This document shows positions 22,340-33,485 of a stretch of 64,000 bases of DNA, piece by piece; the stretch's first letter is position 1, and each line of letters opens with the position of its first letter. This stretch comes from Phenylobacterium sp. (GTDB lineage Bacteria; Pseudomonadota; Alphaproteobacteria; Caulobacterales; Caulobacteraceae). Below the pieces are notes generated by a model. That model did no database searches. It saw only the letters and a list, made by a program, of their open reading frames with translations, and was not told the origin of the DNA. Where the stretch lies: the NCBI RefSeq assembly GCF_004297125.1, contig NZ_SCVD01000025.1, positions 1-64,000 of the forward strand, in the 5' to 3' direction. The position numbers and the translations under genes were made by a program.

Positions 22340-25018
22340 ATGCCCAAGACTATGTTGATCGACGCAGCCCACGCGGAAGAGACGCGTGTGGTGGTCGTCG
22401 ACGGGAACCGCGTTGAAGAGTTCGATTTCGAAAGCCAGAACCGAAAGCAGCTTCGAGGGAATATCTACCTCGCCAAGGTGACGCGCGTTGAGCCGTCGCT
22501 GCAGGCGGCCTTCGTCGAGTATGGCGGCAATCGCCATGGCTTCCTGGCCTTCAACGAGATCCACCCCGACTACTACCAGATCCCGGTCGCCGACCGCGAA
22601 GCCCTGCTGCGCGAGGAAGCCGAGGACCACGACGAGGACGAGCGCCCGGCCCGCGGCCGCCGCCGCAACGGCGGCGACGACGCCGAGGCGCACGGCGACG
22701 ACGAGGACGAAGCCGAATCCGCCGGCTCGGACGACGATGACGACGTGATGGAAGAAGAGCTGGCGCGCCGCCGCCGCCGGCTCATGCGCCGCTACAAGAT
22801 CCAGGAAGTGATCCGCCGCCGGCAGATCATGCTGGTCCAGGTCGTCAAGGAAGAGCGCGGCAACAAGGGCGCGGCGCTCACCACCTACCTCTCGCTGGCC
22901 GGCCGTTACGGCGTGTTGATGCCCAACACGGCTCGAGGGGGCGGCATCTCGCGCAAGATCGACACCGCCACCGACCGCAAGCGCCTGAAGGGCGTGGTCG
23001 CCAGCCTGGCCGTGCCGCAGGGCATGGGCCTGATCGTCCGCACCGCCGGCGCCAAGCGCACCAAGGCCGAGATCAAGCGCGACTACGACTACCTGCTGCG
23101 CCTCTGGGAGAATATCCGCGAGAAGACGCTGCACTCGATCGCGCCGGCGCTGATCTACGAGGAAGAAGACCTCGTGAAGCGCACGATCCGCGACCTGTAC
23201 GACAAGGACATCGACGAGGTCTGGGTCGAGGGCGAAGCCGCCTTCAAGGAAGCCCGCGACTTCATGCGGATGCTGATGCCCAGCCAGGCCAAGAAGGTCA
23301 TGGCCTACCGCGAACCGATGCCGCTCTTCGTGAAGCACCGGGTCGAGGACCACCTCAGCCAGATCTACACCCCGGTCGTCCCCCTGCGTTCGGGCGGCTA
23401 CCTGGTGATCAACCAGACCGAGGCGCTGGTCGCCGTCGACGTGAACTCCGGCCGCTCCACCCGCGAGCGGAACATCGAGGCCACGGCGCTGAAGACCAAC
23501 ATGGAGGCGGCCGAGGAGGCCTGCCGCCAGCTGCGCCTGCGCGACCTGGCCGGCCTGATCGTCATCGATTTCATCGACATGGATGAGTCGAAGAACAACC
23601 GGGCGGTCGAGAAGAAGCTGAAGGACGCGCTCAAGGACGACCGCGCCCGGGTCCAGATGGGCAAGATCAGCCCGTTCGGCCTGATGGAGATCAGCCGCCA
23701 GCGCCGCCGCACCGGCGTGCTGGAAGGCACGACCCACGTCTGCGAGCACTGCCAGGGCACCGGCCGGGTGCGCTCGGTGGAATCGAGCGCGCTGGCGTCG
23801 CTGCGGGCGCTGGAGATCGAGGCGCTGAAGGGCGGCGGCGAGGCGACGCTGCGGGTGCCCCGCGCCGTCGGCCTCTACATCCTCAACGAGAAACGCGCCC
23901 ACCTGGCGCGGCTGAACCAGACGTTCGGGCTCTTCGTCACCGTGGTGATCGAAGACGAGATGGCCCACGCGGACCACGCCATCGAGCGCACCTCGATGGA
24001 GACCCGCGCCGAGCACGCCCAGCCCCTGCCCTCGGCGACCCCCGCCTATGAACCCGTGGCCGAAGACGACGACTTCGACGACGAGGCCTACGAGGACGAG
24101 GAAGAAGACGAGGAAGAGGACGAAGACGCCCTCGAGCGCGAGGACACCGACGACGACGCCGCCCATGCCCGCAACGCCCGCGAGGAGCGTCCGGCGCGCG
24201 AGGACGACGAGGAAGGCGGCCGCCGTGGCCGCGGTCGCCGTCGTCGCCGTGGACGTCGCGGCGACGAGCCGCGCGCCGCCGACCGCGAACCGCGCCCCGA
24301 GCGGGGCCCGCGTCCCGAAGGCGAGCCGCGGCCCGCCCGCGCGGAGACCGAGGAAGACCGCGACGGCCGCCGCCGCCGCCGGGGCCGCCGCGGCGGTCGC
24401 CGGATGCGCGAGGACGTCCGCCCGCAGGATGCGTTCTCGTGGGTGCGCCCCTGGGTGCCCTACGGCGACGATCCGTTCGTCTGGTACGACCCGTCCGAAG
24501 ACCTGAAGATCGCGCCGCAGCCGACCGCGGCGGAGCCCGCGGCCCACGCGCCGACGGTCGAGGCTCCGGCGCCCGCGCCGGTCGCCCGTGACGGCGGCAG
24601 CGACGAGGACGTCTGGGTCGAACTGCCCGAGGTCGAGGAAAAGCCGAAGCGCGCCCGCCGCGCCCGCGGTCGCGGCCGGGGTCGTGACGGCGACGCCGCC
24701 GCGGACGCCGACGCCGCCTCGATGACGGTCGAAGCGGCCGCGGTCGAGCCCGAGGCGCCCGTCGCCCCCGAGCCCGAACCGGTCGCCGCCGTGGCCGAAG
24801 AGCCCCCGGCCAAGCCGAAGCGCTCGCGCAGCCGCAAGGCCGCGCCGGTCGCCGAAGCCGCCGAGGCCGTGGCCGCCCCGGAGCCGGTCCTGGAGGTCGT
24901 GGCCGCCGAGCCCGAGCCGGAACCCGCGCCGCCGCCCCCCGCGCCCCGCGCGCCCGATCCGGCGGAGATCTCGGGTCCCGCGCCGGCGCCGAAGCGCGGC
25001 TGGTGGCGCCGCGGCTAG
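22340..25018 (+). CDS. rne: Ribonuclease E/G
   Basis: MPKTMLIDAAHAEETRVVVVDGNRVEEFDFES, GLIVIDFIDMDESKNNRAVEKKLK, CEHCQGTGRVRSVES; disordered acidic/basic C-terminus. Confidence 0.96.
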   Translation: MPKTMLIDAAHAEETRVVVVDGNRVEEFDFESQNRKQLRGNIYLAKVTRVEPSLQAAFVEYGGNRHGFLAFNEIHPDYYQIPVADREALLREEAEDHDEDERPARGRRRNGGDDAEAHGDDEDEAESAGSDDDDDVMEEELARRRRRLMRRYKIQEVIRRRQIMLVQVVKEERGNKGAALTTYLSLAGRYGVLMPNTARGGGISRKIDTATDRKRLKGVVASLAVPQGMGLIVRTAGAKRTKAEIKRDYDYLLRLWENIREKTLHSIAPALIYEEEDLVKRTIRDLYDKDIDEVWVEGEAAFKEARDFMRMLMPSQAKKVMAYREPMPLFVKHRVEDHLSQIYTPVVPLRSGGYLVINQTEALVAVDVNSGRSTRERNIEATALKTNMEAAEEACRQLRLRDLAGLIVIDFIDMDESKNNRAVEKKLKDALKDDRARVQMGKISPFGLMEISRQRRRTGVLEGTTHVCEHCQGTGRVRSVESSALASLRALEIEALKGGGEATLRVPRAVGLYILNEKRAHLARLNQTFGLFVTVVIEDEMAHADHAIERTSMETRAEHAQPLPSATPAYEPVAEDDDFDDEAYEDEEEDEEEDEDALEREDTDDDAAHARNAREERPAREDDEEGGRRGRGRRRRRGRRGDEPRAADREPRPERGPRPEGEPRPARAETEEDRDGRRRRRGRRGGRRMREDVRPQDAFSWVRPWVPYGDDPFVWYDPSEDLKIAPQPTAAEPAAHAPTVEAPAPAPVARDGGSDEDVWVELPEVEEKPKRARRARGRGRGRDGDAAADADAASMTVEAAAVEPEAPVAPEPEPVAAVAEEPPAKPKRSRSRKAAPVAEAAEAVAAPEPVLEVVAAEPEPEPAPPPPAPRAPDPAEISGPAPAPKRGWWRRG

Positions 25019-25127
25019 TCCATCGCCATGTGTCAGCCCGTGTCCCGCCAAACCGGTTTCCTGTTTGGCGGGATGCGCGCTAGCATCCCACCCGCTGGGG
25101 GCGTCGGACTACGATAGAGTGTCGAGG

Positions 25128-26519
25128 ATGAACTCCCCTTTCCGTTCGGTTTCGCGCCTCGCTCTGACAGCCTTGGCCGCCACGGGCCTGGCGCTGACGG
25201 CGGCCCCCGCCTCGGCCCAGTCGACGGCGCGCGACACCGAGATCGAAGAGATCCTGGCGCGGGATGCGGAGCCGATCCTGAAGGCCGCCGGCATCGACCC
25301 GAAGAATGTCGAGATCGTGCTGGTTACCTCGAAGGAACTCAACGCCTTCGCCGGTCCTCGCGTGATGGGCTTCAACACCGGCCTGATCCTCGAATCCGAC
25401 GATCCGAACGAGTTGCAGGGCGTCATCGCCCACGAAGTCGGCCACTTGGCCGCCGGCCACAGCGCCCGCTCGGGCGACATGCAGTCGGCCGGCATGAAGC
25501 CGTTCCTGCTGACCATGGGCCTGGGCGTGCTGGCGGCCATCGCCGGATCCCCCGAGGCGGCCGCGGGCCTGGCCGGCAGCGCCAGCTACTTCGGCACGCT
25601 GGGCGCCATGGGCTACAGCCGCGAACAGGAGAGCCGCGCCGACCAGGCCGGCGCGACGCTGCTCGACCGGGCGGGCCTGTCCGGGAAGGGCCTGGCCGAC
25701 TTCTTCGACAACTTCCGCTACCAGGAGGTCTTCGACGAAGCGCGGCGCTATGCCTATTTCCGCAGCCACCCGATCTCCTCCGACCGGATCGAGGGCCTGC
25801 GCCGCAAGGTCGAAGCCCAGCCGAACTACAACAAGAAGGACAGCCCCGAGGCCATGGCCGAACACGCGGTCATGAAGGCCAAGCTGGACGGCTTCCTCAA
25901 TCCGCAGGTGGCGATCACCAAGTACGACGAGAAGGCCACCGACTATCCGTCACGCTATGCGCGGGCCATCGCCTACTACCAGCTCAAGGAGCCCGACAAG
26001 GCGCTCAAGCTGGTCGACGTCATGCTGCAGGAGCAGCCCAACAATCCCTACCTGTGGGAATTGAAAGGCCAGATCCTCTTCGAGTTCGGCCGCACGGAAG
26101 AAGCCGAGCAGCCCCAGCGCAAGTCCGTGGAGCTGAAGCCCGAGGCCCCGCTGCTGCGCGTGAACCTGGGCCAGACCCTGATCGCGCTCGACGACAAGAA
26201 GAAGGTCGCCGAGGGCGTCGTCGAGCTGAAGCGCGCCATCACCCAGGAAGAGGACAACGCCGTCGCCTGGCGGCTCCTGGCCGAAGGCTACGACAAGCTG
26301 AACGAGGACGGCCTCGCCCGCCTCGCCACCGCCGAATACAACTTCAACATCGGCGACAAGCGCCAGGCCCGCGTCTTCGCCATGCGCGCCCGCGAGATGC
26401 TGACCCGCGGCACGCCCGAGTGGCGGCGCGCCACCGACATCGTGCTGGTGGCCGAACCGACCCGCGAAGACCTGAAGGATCTGGCCCGTGAGGGCTCGAT
26501 CGCCGGGAACACGCGTTGA
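25128..26519 (+). CDS. M48-family metalloprotease with TPR region (BepA-like)
   Basis: Signal peptide; GVIAHEVGHLAAGHSAR (HExxH), SRADQAGATLLDRAG, C-terminal TPRs. Confidence 0.92.
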   Translation: MNSPFRSVSRLALTALAATGLALTAAPASAQSTARDTEIEEILARDAEPILKAAGIDPKNVEIVLVTSKELNAFAGPRVMGFNTGLILESDDPNELQGVIAHEVGHLAAGHSARSGDMQSAGMKPFLLTMGLGVLAAIAGSPEAAAGLAGSASYFGTLGAMGYSREQESRADQAGATLLDRAGLSGKGLADFFDNFRYQEVFDEARRYAYFRSHPISSDRIEGLRRKVEAQPNYNKKDSPEAMAEHAVMKAKLDGFLNPQVAITKYDEKATDYPSRYARAIAYYQLKEPDKALKLVDVMLQEQPNNPYLWELKGQILFEFGRTEEAEQPQRKSVELKPEAPLLRVNLGQTLIALDDKKKVAEGVVELKRAITQEEDNAVAWRLLAEGYDKLNEDGLARLATAEYNFNIGDKRQARVFAMRAREMLTRGTPEWRRATDIVLVAEPTREDLKDLAREGSIAGNTR

Positions 26520-26550
26520 GCCGTCAGGCTCCCTGACCTATCGAGAGCCC

Positions 26551-27297
26551 ATGAAGCCGTTCCTCCCCCTCGCCGCCCTCCTCGCGGGTTCGCTCGCCCT
26601 GTCCGCCTGCAACAAGCCCGCCGAGGCCGACCCCGCCTTCGGGGCCAAGGTGCGCGCCTATCTGCTCGAACACCCCGAGGTGATCGAGGAGGCGGTGGTG
26701 AAGCTGCGCCAGAAGCAGACGCTGGAGCAGGCCAAGACCTCCGCCGCCACCCTGGCGAAGTACCGCCAGCAGCTCGAACGCGACCCCCGCGACCTGGTGA
26801 TCAACCCGAACGGCGAGTTCACGGTCGTCGAGTTCTTCGACTACCGCTGCGGCTACTGCAAGGTGGTGGCCCCCGAGGTGGTGAAGCTGATCCAGGAGAA
26901 CCCGGACGTCCGCTTCGTCTTCAAGGAGTTCCCGATCTTCGGCGAGGTGTCGGACAGCGCCGCGAAGCTGGCGCTGACCCCGCAGGGCAAGCAGAAGGGC
27001 GTCGAGCTCTACAAGGCCTGGATGGCCGACAAGGGCCTGGACGAGACGGCGCTGGACCGCCACCTGGCCGAAGCCGGCCTGGATCCGGCGGCCGTGCGCA
27101 AGGCCGCGGCCGATCCGGCCATCGCCCAACAGATCCACGACATCCGCCTGCTGGCCGGCGCCCTGGGGCTGCAGGGCACGCCCGCTTTCGTGGTCGGCGA
27201 CTACGTGATCCCCGGCGCCGACATCGGCTCGGTGCGCGCGGCGCTCGCCAAGGTGAAGGCTGCGGCGATGAAGCGGCCTTCAGGCTCCCCGACGTAA
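26551..27297 (+). CDS. DsbA-family thiol:disulfide interchange protein
   Basis: Lipoprotein-type signal LAGSLALSAC; FFDYRCGYCKVVAPEV (CxxC), GTPAFVVGDYVIPGA. Confidence 0.9.
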   Translation: MKPFLPLAALLAGSLALSACNKPAEADPAFGAKVRAYLLEHPEVIEEAVVKLRQKQTLEQAKTSAATLAKYRQQLERDPRDLVINPNGEFTVVEFFDYRCGYCKVVAPEVVKLIQENPDVRFVFKEFPIFGEVSDSAAKLALTPQGKQKGVELYKAWMADKGLDETALDRHLAEAGLDPAAVRKAAADPAIAQQIHDIRLLAGALGLQGTPAFVVGDYVIPGADIGSVRAALAKVKAAAMKRPSGSPT

Positions 27298-27345
27298 AGA
27301 TCGGCCTCTGCTAGACTGCCGGCCTGACATCTCGCGGGGTACGGC

Positions 27346-28839
27346 ATGGTCGAGCGGGTTCTGGTGATCGGCGCGGGGATGGCGGGCCTCTGGACCGCCA
27401 TGGCCCTGGCGGGACCCGATCGCGAGGTCACGGTGCTGGACCGCGATCCACCGCCGCCGGCGGGCGGCCCCGACGTGGCCTTCGAGGACTGGCAGCGCCG
27501 CGGCGTCGGCCACCTGCGCCACAGCCACGCCTTCCTCGCCCGCCTGCGCACCCTGGCCCGCGACCGCCACCCGGCCCTGCTGGAGGCCCTGCTGGCCGAG
27601 GGCGTGCGCGAACTGGGCTTCGAGGGCTCGCTCACCGCCCAGCACAGGAAGACCTACGTCCCCGCCCCCATCGACCGTGACCTGGCGATCCTGACCAGCC
27701 GGCGCACGACCCTGGAACTGGTGATGCGCCGCTACGCCGAGGCCCTGCCCGGCGTCACCATGCGCGCCCAGACCTTCGTGAAGGGCCTCAGGACCACGCC
27801 CGGCGCGCCGCCGACGGTCACCGGCGTGGTGCTGGAGGACGGGACCGAGCTCTCCGCCGACCTGGTGGTCGACGCCCAGGGCAAGGGCTCCCAGGCCTAC
27901 GAGTGGCTGGCGGAGGCCGGCGCGACGATCCCGGAGAGCTCCGAGCCCTGCGGCGTCATCTACTTCACCCGCCACTACCGCCTGCGGTCCGGCCAGGAGG
28001 AGCCGCCCCGGGGCGCGGGCTCCACAACCGGGGACCTGGGCTTCCTGAAGTTCGGGGTCTTCCCGGGCGACAACGGCTGCTTCTCGATCACCCTGTGCGT
28101 CCCCGAGGTCGAGGAGGAGATGCGCAAGGCCATCGTCGATCCGGCGGTCTTCGACGGCGTCTGCCGCGAGTTGCCGGGCCTGGTCGCCTGGATCGACCCC
28201 GAGCGCACCGACCCCACCAGCCGGGTGTTCGGCATGGGCCAGCTCGAGAGCCGCTGGCGCGAGATGGCGCCGGACGGCAGGCCCGCCGTCCTGGGTTTCT
28301 TCCCCGTCGGCGACTGCGTGGTCCGCACCAATCCCCTGTACGGCCGGGGCTGCTCATTCGCCGCGGTCGGCGCCCACCTGCTCAAGGATGCGCTGGACGC
28401 CACGCCCGACCCGGTCCAGCGCCTCGCGCACTACCGCGCCGGCCTCGAGCGCGAGCTGCGGCCCTACTACGACGTGATGCGCAAGGCCGACCGGTCGGCG
28501 ATCCGCCGGGCCCGCGCCGCCCTGCTGCCGCCCAAGAAACCCACCCTGAAGGGAAGGCTGGCGAAGAGCTTCCTGGAGGACGGCGTCGCCATCGCCATCC
28601 GCGAGGACGTCGAGCTGCTGCGCGCCTTCCTGCGCGGCTTCCACATGCTGGAGCATCCGCAAGCCTGGCTGAAGCGGCCCAGGAACCTGGCCAAGATCGT
28701 CCGGGTCTGGGCGCGCGGCAAGGCGGCCAACGCCGAGCTCTATCCGGCGCAGGGTGCGCCCGGCCGGACCGAGATGCTGCAGGCGGTGGGGGTCTCGCCA
28801 GACGCCGACGTCCAGCGGGTGCGGGCGCTGGCGGCTTGA
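27346..28839 (+). CDS. FAD-dependent oxidoreductase/monooxygenase
   Basis: VLVIGAGMAGLWTAMALAGPDREVTVLDRD; GDCVVRTNPLYGRGCSFAAVGAHLL. Confidence 0.85.
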   Translation: MVERVLVIGAGMAGLWTAMALAGPDREVTVLDRDPPPPAGGPDVAFEDWQRRGVGHLRHSHAFLARLRTLARDRHPALLEALLAEGVRELGFEGSLTAQHRKTYVPAPIDRDLAILTSRRTTLELVMRRYAEALPGVTMRAQTFVKGLRTTPGAPPTVTGVVLEDGTELSADLVVDAQGKGSQAYEWLAEAGATIPESSEPCGVIYFTRHYRLRSGQEEPPRGAGSTTGDLGFLKFGVFPGDNGCFSITLCVPEVEEEMRKAIVDPAVFDGVCRELPGLVAWIDPERTDPTSRVFGMGQLESRWREMAPDGRPAVLGFFPVGDCVVRTNPLYGRGCSFAAVGAHLLKDALDATPDPVQRLAHYRAGLERELRPYYDVMRKADRSAIRRARAALLPPKKPTLKGRLAKSFLEDGVAIAIREDVELLRAFLRGFHMLEHPQAWLKRPRNLAKIVRVWARGKAANAELYPAQGAPGRTEMLQAVGVSPDADVQRVRALAA

Positions 28840-28895
28840 CCGCCGCAGCGTAAGGCGCGTTGCCTGCCCGCCGAGAACTTCGCGGGAGGATCCCC

Positions 28896-30299
28896 ATGTC
28901 CGAATACAAGCTGCTCATCAACGGCCAGATGGTCGCCGGCGACGCCACCATGACCGTCCTCAATCCCGCGACGGAAGAGCCGGTGGCTGTGTGCGCCAGG
29001 GCGTCGAAGGGCCAGCTCGACCAGGCCGTGGCCGCCGCCAAGGCCGCCTTCCCCGCCTGGAGCGCCACCTCGATCGACGAGCGGCGCAAGGTGCTGATCG
29101 CCATGGCCGACGCGATCCAGGCCAACATCCCGGAACTCGCCCGCCTGCTGACCCAGGAACAGGGCAAGCCCCTGGCCGACGCCACCGGCGAGATCTTCGG
29201 GACCTCGGCCTTCTTCCGCTATTTCGCCAGCCTGGACCTGCCGGCTCGCGTGGTGACCGACGACGCGACGTCGCGCATCGAGGTGCGCCGCAAGCCGCTG
29301 GGCGTGGTGGGCGCGATCGTGCCCTGGAACTTCCCGATGATCCTGATGGCCTTCAAGGTTCCCGCCGCCCTGCTGGCGGGCAACACCGTGGTCCTGAAGC
29401 CGGCGGCCACGACGCCGCTGTCGACCCTGCGGTTCGCCGAGCTGGTGAAGGACCTGGTCCCGCCGGGCGTGCTGAACGTGATCGCGGACGCCAACGACCT
29501 GGGCGGCGACATGACCAAGCATCCCGACATCCGCAAGATCAGCTTCACCGGCTCCACCGAGACCGGCAAGAAGGTGATGGCCAGCGCCGCCGACGCGCTC
29601 AAGCGCATCTCGCTGGAGCTGGGCGGCAACGACGCGCTGATCGTCCTGGACGACGTGGACGTGGCGGCGACTGCGCCCAAGGTGTTCGGCGCGGCCATGC
29701 AGAACGCCGGCCAGGTGTGCATCGCGGCCAAGCGGATCTACGTCCACGAAAGCATCTACGACGCCATGTGCGACGAGTTCGCCGCCCTGGCGAAGAACAT
29801 GGTGGTCGGCGACGGCCTGGAGCAAGGGGTCCAGATGGGCCCGCTGCAGAACAAGGCCCAGTTCGACAAGGTCATGGGCTTCATCGAGAGCGCGAAGAAG
29901 GACGGCAAGGTGATCGCCGGCGGCGACCGCAAGGGCGACAAGGGCTACTTCATCAACCCCACCGTCGTGCGCGACATCGCCGAGGGCTCGCAGCTGGTGG
30001 ACGAGGAGCAGTTCGGCCCCGTCATGCCGGTGATCAAGTACTCCGACCCCAAGGACGCCGTCGCCCGCGCCAACGCCTCGATCTACGGTCTGGGCGGCTC
30101 GATCTGGGCGAAGGACAGCGACCGCGCCTGGGGGCTGGCCGAGGGCATGGAGTCGGGCTCGGTGTGGGTGAACAAGCACGCCGACCTGCAGCCCCACCTC
30201 CCCTTCGGCGGCGCCAAGTTCTCCGGCATCGGCAGCGAACTGGGCGAAGAGGGCCTGAAGGAATTCACCCAGGTCCAAGTCCTGAACATGGCCCGCTAG
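28896..30299 (+). CDS. NAD(P)-dependent aldehyde dehydrogenase
   Basis: VPWNFPMILMAFKVPAALLAGNTVVLKPA, SLELGGNDALIVLDD, NAGQVCIAAKR. Confidence 0.93.
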   Translation: MSEYKLLINGQMVAGDATMTVLNPATEEPVAVCARASKGQLDQAVAAAKAAFPAWSATSIDERRKVLIAMADAIQANIPELARLLTQEQGKPLADATGEIFGTSAFFRYFASLDLPARVVTDDATSRIEVRRKPLGVVGAIVPWNFPMILMAFKVPAALLAGNTVVLKPAATTPLSTLRFAELVKDLVPPGVLNVIADANDLGGDMTKHPDIRKISFTGSTETGKKVMASAADALKRISLELGGNDALIVLDDVDVAATAPKVFGAAMQNAGQVCIAAKRIYVHESIYDAMCDEFAALAKNMVVGDGLEQGVQMGPLQNKAQFDKVMGFIESAKKDGKVIAGGDRKGDKGYFINPTVVRDIAEGSQLVDEEQFGPVMPVIKYSDPKDAVARANASIYGLGGSIWAKDSDRAWGLAEGMESGSVWVNKHADLQPHLPFGGAKFSGIGSELGEEGLKEFTQVQVLNMAR

Positions 30300-30381
30300 C
30301 GGGGCGCGGGCGGCAGGGTCGGAGGCGCTGCCGCCCGAATTTGCGATGGAACGGCGCGCCGGCGCGCACTATGAGCCGACC

Positions 30382-30822
30382 ATGAAGATCGCCATCGCCT
30401 CCGACCATGCGGCCTTCGCGATGAAGGGCGAGCTCGCGGCCTGGCTGCGCGAGCTCGGGCACGACGTCACCGACCTGGGCCCGGACGGCGCCGCGTCCGT
30501 CGACTATCCCGACTACGGCTACAAGCTGGCCCGGCACATCGCCGCCGGCCACGCCGATTTCGGCGTCGCCGCCTGCGGCAGCGGCATCGGCATCTCGATC
30601 GCGGTCAACCGTGACCCGGCCGCGCGCTGCGCGCTGGTCTCCGAGCCGCTCTCCGCGGCCCTGGCGCGCGAGCACAACGACGCCAACGTGATCGCGCTGG
30701 GCGCGCGGCTGATCGGCGTCGAGATGGCCAAGGCCTGCATCGAAGCCTTCCTCGCCACCCCGTTCGGCGGCGAGCGCCACAAGCGCCGCGTCGAGAAGCT
30801 GTCGAAGCCTCAGGGCGCCTGA
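30382..30822 (+). CDS. rpiB: Ribose-5-phosphate isomerase B
   Basis: MKIAIASDHAAFAMKGEL...DYPDYGYKLAR...GVAACGSGIGISIAVNR. Confidence 0.94.
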   Translation: MKIAIASDHAAFAMKGELAAWLRELGHDVTDLGPDGAASVDYPDYGYKLARHIAAGHADFGVAACGSGIGISIAVNRDPAARCALVSEPLSAALAREHNDANVIALGARLIGVEMAKACIEAFLATPFGGERHKRRVEKLSKPQGA

Positions 30823-30916
30823 GCCCGCTGATTTGCCCGAGAGCGGCTTTCGCGAGGGTCGCCAGGGGGTGGCTAGCGGTCCGTCCATCTGGCAGGCTCA
30901 AGACGGCTTGGTCTGA

Positions 30917-31600
30917 GTGATGCGTATGCGCCGAACTTTCCTCCGCGCCCTTACAGTCGCCTTCGGCGCCCTGGCCGCCGTGATCGCCACACCCGTGGCC
31001 GTTCACGCCCAGGCCACCTCGCGCGCCTGTATTGGCGAAGCGGGCGAGACACCCGGTCCCGCCTGCCTGGTCGCCCATGTGGAGCTCGGAACCCCGCCGC
31101 CGGGGCCGCTGTACTGGCGCGTCTACGATTTTCCAGATCTGGAGGCTGCGACACGCGCGAAGGACGGTCGCGGGGCGGTCGTACAGGCCTTCGGCCGCGT
31201 CTGGCTGTTTGAGGTCGGCGGCAAGGGGGTCAAGGTCCCCGGCGGACGTCACTTGGCGGACGTTGGGCCGCTGCCGATGGATGGGACATCGAGCCCGCTC
31301 AGCGTCGAATATCTGAAATCCACCTTCACGCCCGGCATGACGGCGCCGGTCCACGTGCATTCGGGGCCTGAGGCCTTCTACGCGATCAGCGGCGCAAGCT
31401 GTCTGGAAACGCCGGATGGCGCCCAGGTCGCCCGCGGCGCCGGTCATTCGCTGATGGTGCGGCGCGGCCCGCCAATGCTGCTCATGGCCACCGGCGCGGA
31501 GACCCGGCGGGGCTTCGCCATGATCCTGCACGAGCCGGGAGCCCCGCCGACGACGCTCACTTCGGACTGGACGCCCAAGGGCCTTTGCCCCGCCCGGTGA
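30917..31600 (+). CDS. Cupin-domain secreted protein
   Basis: Signal peptide MRRTFLRALTVAFGALAAVIATPVAVHAQ; cupin-like APVHVHSGPEAFYAISGASCLE. Confidence 0.65.
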   Translation: MMRMRRTFLRALTVAFGALAAVIATPVAVHAQATSRACIGEAGETPGPACLVAHVELGTPPPGPLYWRVYDFPDLEAATRAKDGRGAVVQAFGRVWLFEVGGKGVKVPGGRHLADVGPLPMDGTSSPLSVEYLKSTFTPGMTAPVHVHSGPEAFYAISGASCLETPDGAQVARGAGHSLMVRRGPPMLLMATGAETRRGFAMILHEPGAPPTTLTSDWTPKGLCPAR

Positions 31601-31950
31601 GGCTCAAGAGACACCCACGCAGCTATGCTTGACGGCCCTGGACGCGCTCGATGAGCTGCTGGAGGCCGAGGAGCTCGACATCGAGGCCGTCCACGACGCG
31701 GTCGAGGCGTCCATGGCGCGCATCCGCCGCGACATCGCCGCCGACCCGCTGCTGGTGAAGGCCGGCGTGCTGGAGGCGAACAGCCCGACGCCCGCTCCGG
31801 AGCGCATTGGCCTTCCCACCGCCCTGCCGGGGCCCCGCAACCGACGATCCGAGCTCATGGGCGCCGTGACCTTCTCGCGCCCTGCGGCGTCGCACGCCGA
31901 CCTCGGTCAGCTTGTCAGGCGCAGCTCCGCCTGATCCGGCGCGAAGCGCC

Positions 31951-32739
31951 CTAGATCAATCCGCTCAGCGGCGACGACGGGTCGGCGTACATCCGCTTGC
32001 CCATCCGGCCGGCCAGATAGGCTTCGCGGCCGGCAATGACGGCGTGCCGCATGGCCCGGGCCATGCGGATCGGGTCCTTGGCCTCGGCGATGGCGGTGTT
32101 CATCAGCACCGCGTCGCAGCCCAGCTCCATGGCGATCACCGCGTCCGAGGCGGTGCCGACCCCGGCGTCCACCAGCACCGGGACCTTGGTCTGTTCGATG
32201 ATCAGGCCCAGGTTGAGCGTGTTCTGGATGCCGCGGCCCGAGCCGATCGGGGCGGCGGCCGGCATGATCGCCGCGGCGCCGGCGTCCTCCAGCTTCCTGG
32301 CGTAGACCGGGTCGTCCGAACAATAGACCATCACCTGGAAGCCGTCGGCGATCAGCAGCTTCAGCGCCCTGAGCGTCTCTTCCATGTCGGGCAGCAGGTG
32401 CGGCGTGTTCGACAGCACCTCCAGCTTCACCAGGTCCCAGCCGCCCGCTTCCCTGGCAAGTCGAAGCAGCCGCACGGCGTCTTCGCCGGTGAAGCAGCCG
32501 GCGGTGTTGGGCAGGTAGGTGAATCGGTCGGGCTTCACATGGTCGGTCAGCATGGGCTGGTTGACGTCGGAGAGGTTCACCCGACGTAGCGCCACCGTGA
32601 CGATCTCCGCCCCCGCGGCCTCGGCGGCGGCGGCGTTCTGGGCGTAGTCCTTGTACTTGCCCGTGCCGACGATCAGGCGGGACTTGAAGGTGCGGCCGGC
32701 GACCGACCAGGTGTCCTCAGTGTGCGTGGACCCATCCAT
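31951..32739 (-). CDS. thiG: Thiazole synthase
   Basis: [53 protein letters not shown]. Confidence 0.96.
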   Translation of the reverse strand: MDGSTHTEDTWSVAGRTFKSRLIVGTGKYKDYAQNAAAAEAAGAEIVTVALRRVNLSDVNQPMLTDHVKPDRFTYLPNTAGCFTGEDAVRLLRLAREAGGWDLVKLEVLSNTPHLLPDMEETLRALKLLIADGFQVMVYCSDDPVYARKLEDAGAAAIMPAAAPIGSGRGIQNTLNLGLIIEQTKVPVLVDAGVGTASDAVIAMELGCDAVLMNTAIAEAKDPIRMARAMRHAVIAGREAYLAGRMGKRMYADPSSPLSGLI

Positions 32740-32740
32740 C

Positions 32741-32941
32741 TCAGCCGCCTCCGACAAAAGCCACGATCTCGATCCGGTCGCCGTCGGCGAGCGAGGTCCT
32801 CGCATAGGCCGACCGCGGCACGATCTCCAGGTTGCGCTCCACCGCCACCTTCCGCATGTCGAGGCCGAGCGCCGACACCAGCGCCGCCACGTCGGCGACG
32901 CCGGAAAAGGCTCGGATCTCTCCATTCACGGTCAGCTGCAA
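32741..32941 (-). CDS. thiS: Sulfur carrier protein ThiS
   Basis: 66 aa, ends IVAFVGGG (C-terminal Gly-Gly); adjacent to thiG. Confidence 0.9.
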   Translation of the reverse strand: MQLTVNGEIRAFSGVADVAALVSALGLDMRKVAVERNLEIVPRSAYARTSLADGDRIEIVAFVGGG

Positions 32942-33018
32942 AGCGGATGCTCCTGTCGGGTTGCTTGTGGCGTCCGCCGCCGACCGTTACAAGGGCCCGG
33001 AATCGACGGCGGAGCCGA

Positions 33019-33459
33019 ATGCCGAAACCGATCTATGTGCTGAGCGGCCCCAACCTCAATCTCCTGGGGACCCGCGAGCCGGAGATTTACGGACATCAGA
33101 CCCTGGACGACGTGCGTGGCCTCTGTGAGGCGCGGGCGAAGTCCCTGGGCTATGAGGTCGTGTTCCGCCAATCCAACCACGAAGGCGAACTCGTGGACTG
33201 GATCCAGGAGGCGCGCGAACAGGCCTCGGCCGTCATATTGAACCCCGCCGCCTATGGGCACACCTCCATCGCCATCCTCGACGCGCTCAAGATGCTTTCC
33301 ATCCCGATCGTCGAGTGCCACCTCTCGAACCCGGCCGCGCGCGAGGCGTTCCGTAGGGAAACCTACGTGTCGCTGGCCGCCACCGGGCTCGTCTCGGGCT
33401 TCGGGGCGAAGAGCTATGAACTGGCCGTCGAGGCCGCCGCGGGCCTGCTGGCCCGCTAG
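33019..33459 (+). CDS. aroQ: Type II 3-dehydroquinate dehydratase
   Basis: [55 protein letters not shown]. Confidence 0.96.
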   Translation: MPKPIYVLSGPNLNLLGTREPEIYGHQTLDDVRGLCEARAKSLGYEVVFRQSNHEGELVDWIQEAREQASAVILNPAAYGHTSIAILDALKMLSIPIVECHLSNPAAREAFRRETYVSLAATGLVSGFGAKSYELAVEAAAGLLAR

Positions 33460-33485
33460 ATATCAAAGAAGACAAGGGCCGATAC

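Noticed and set aside
22337-25051. 904-aa minus-strand ORF
   Set aside because: Exact antisense of rne; low-complexity His/Arg/Gly/Val composition typical of the shadow frame of a high-GC gene.
31629-31934. 101-aa acidic ORF downstream of the cupin gene
   Set aside because: Composition is not implausible, but no motif and no clear initiation signal; left uncalled.
32942-33018. Possible TPP riboswitch in front of thiS
   Set aside because: Only 77 nt between divergent thiS and aroQ, and no thi-box-like sequence seen.
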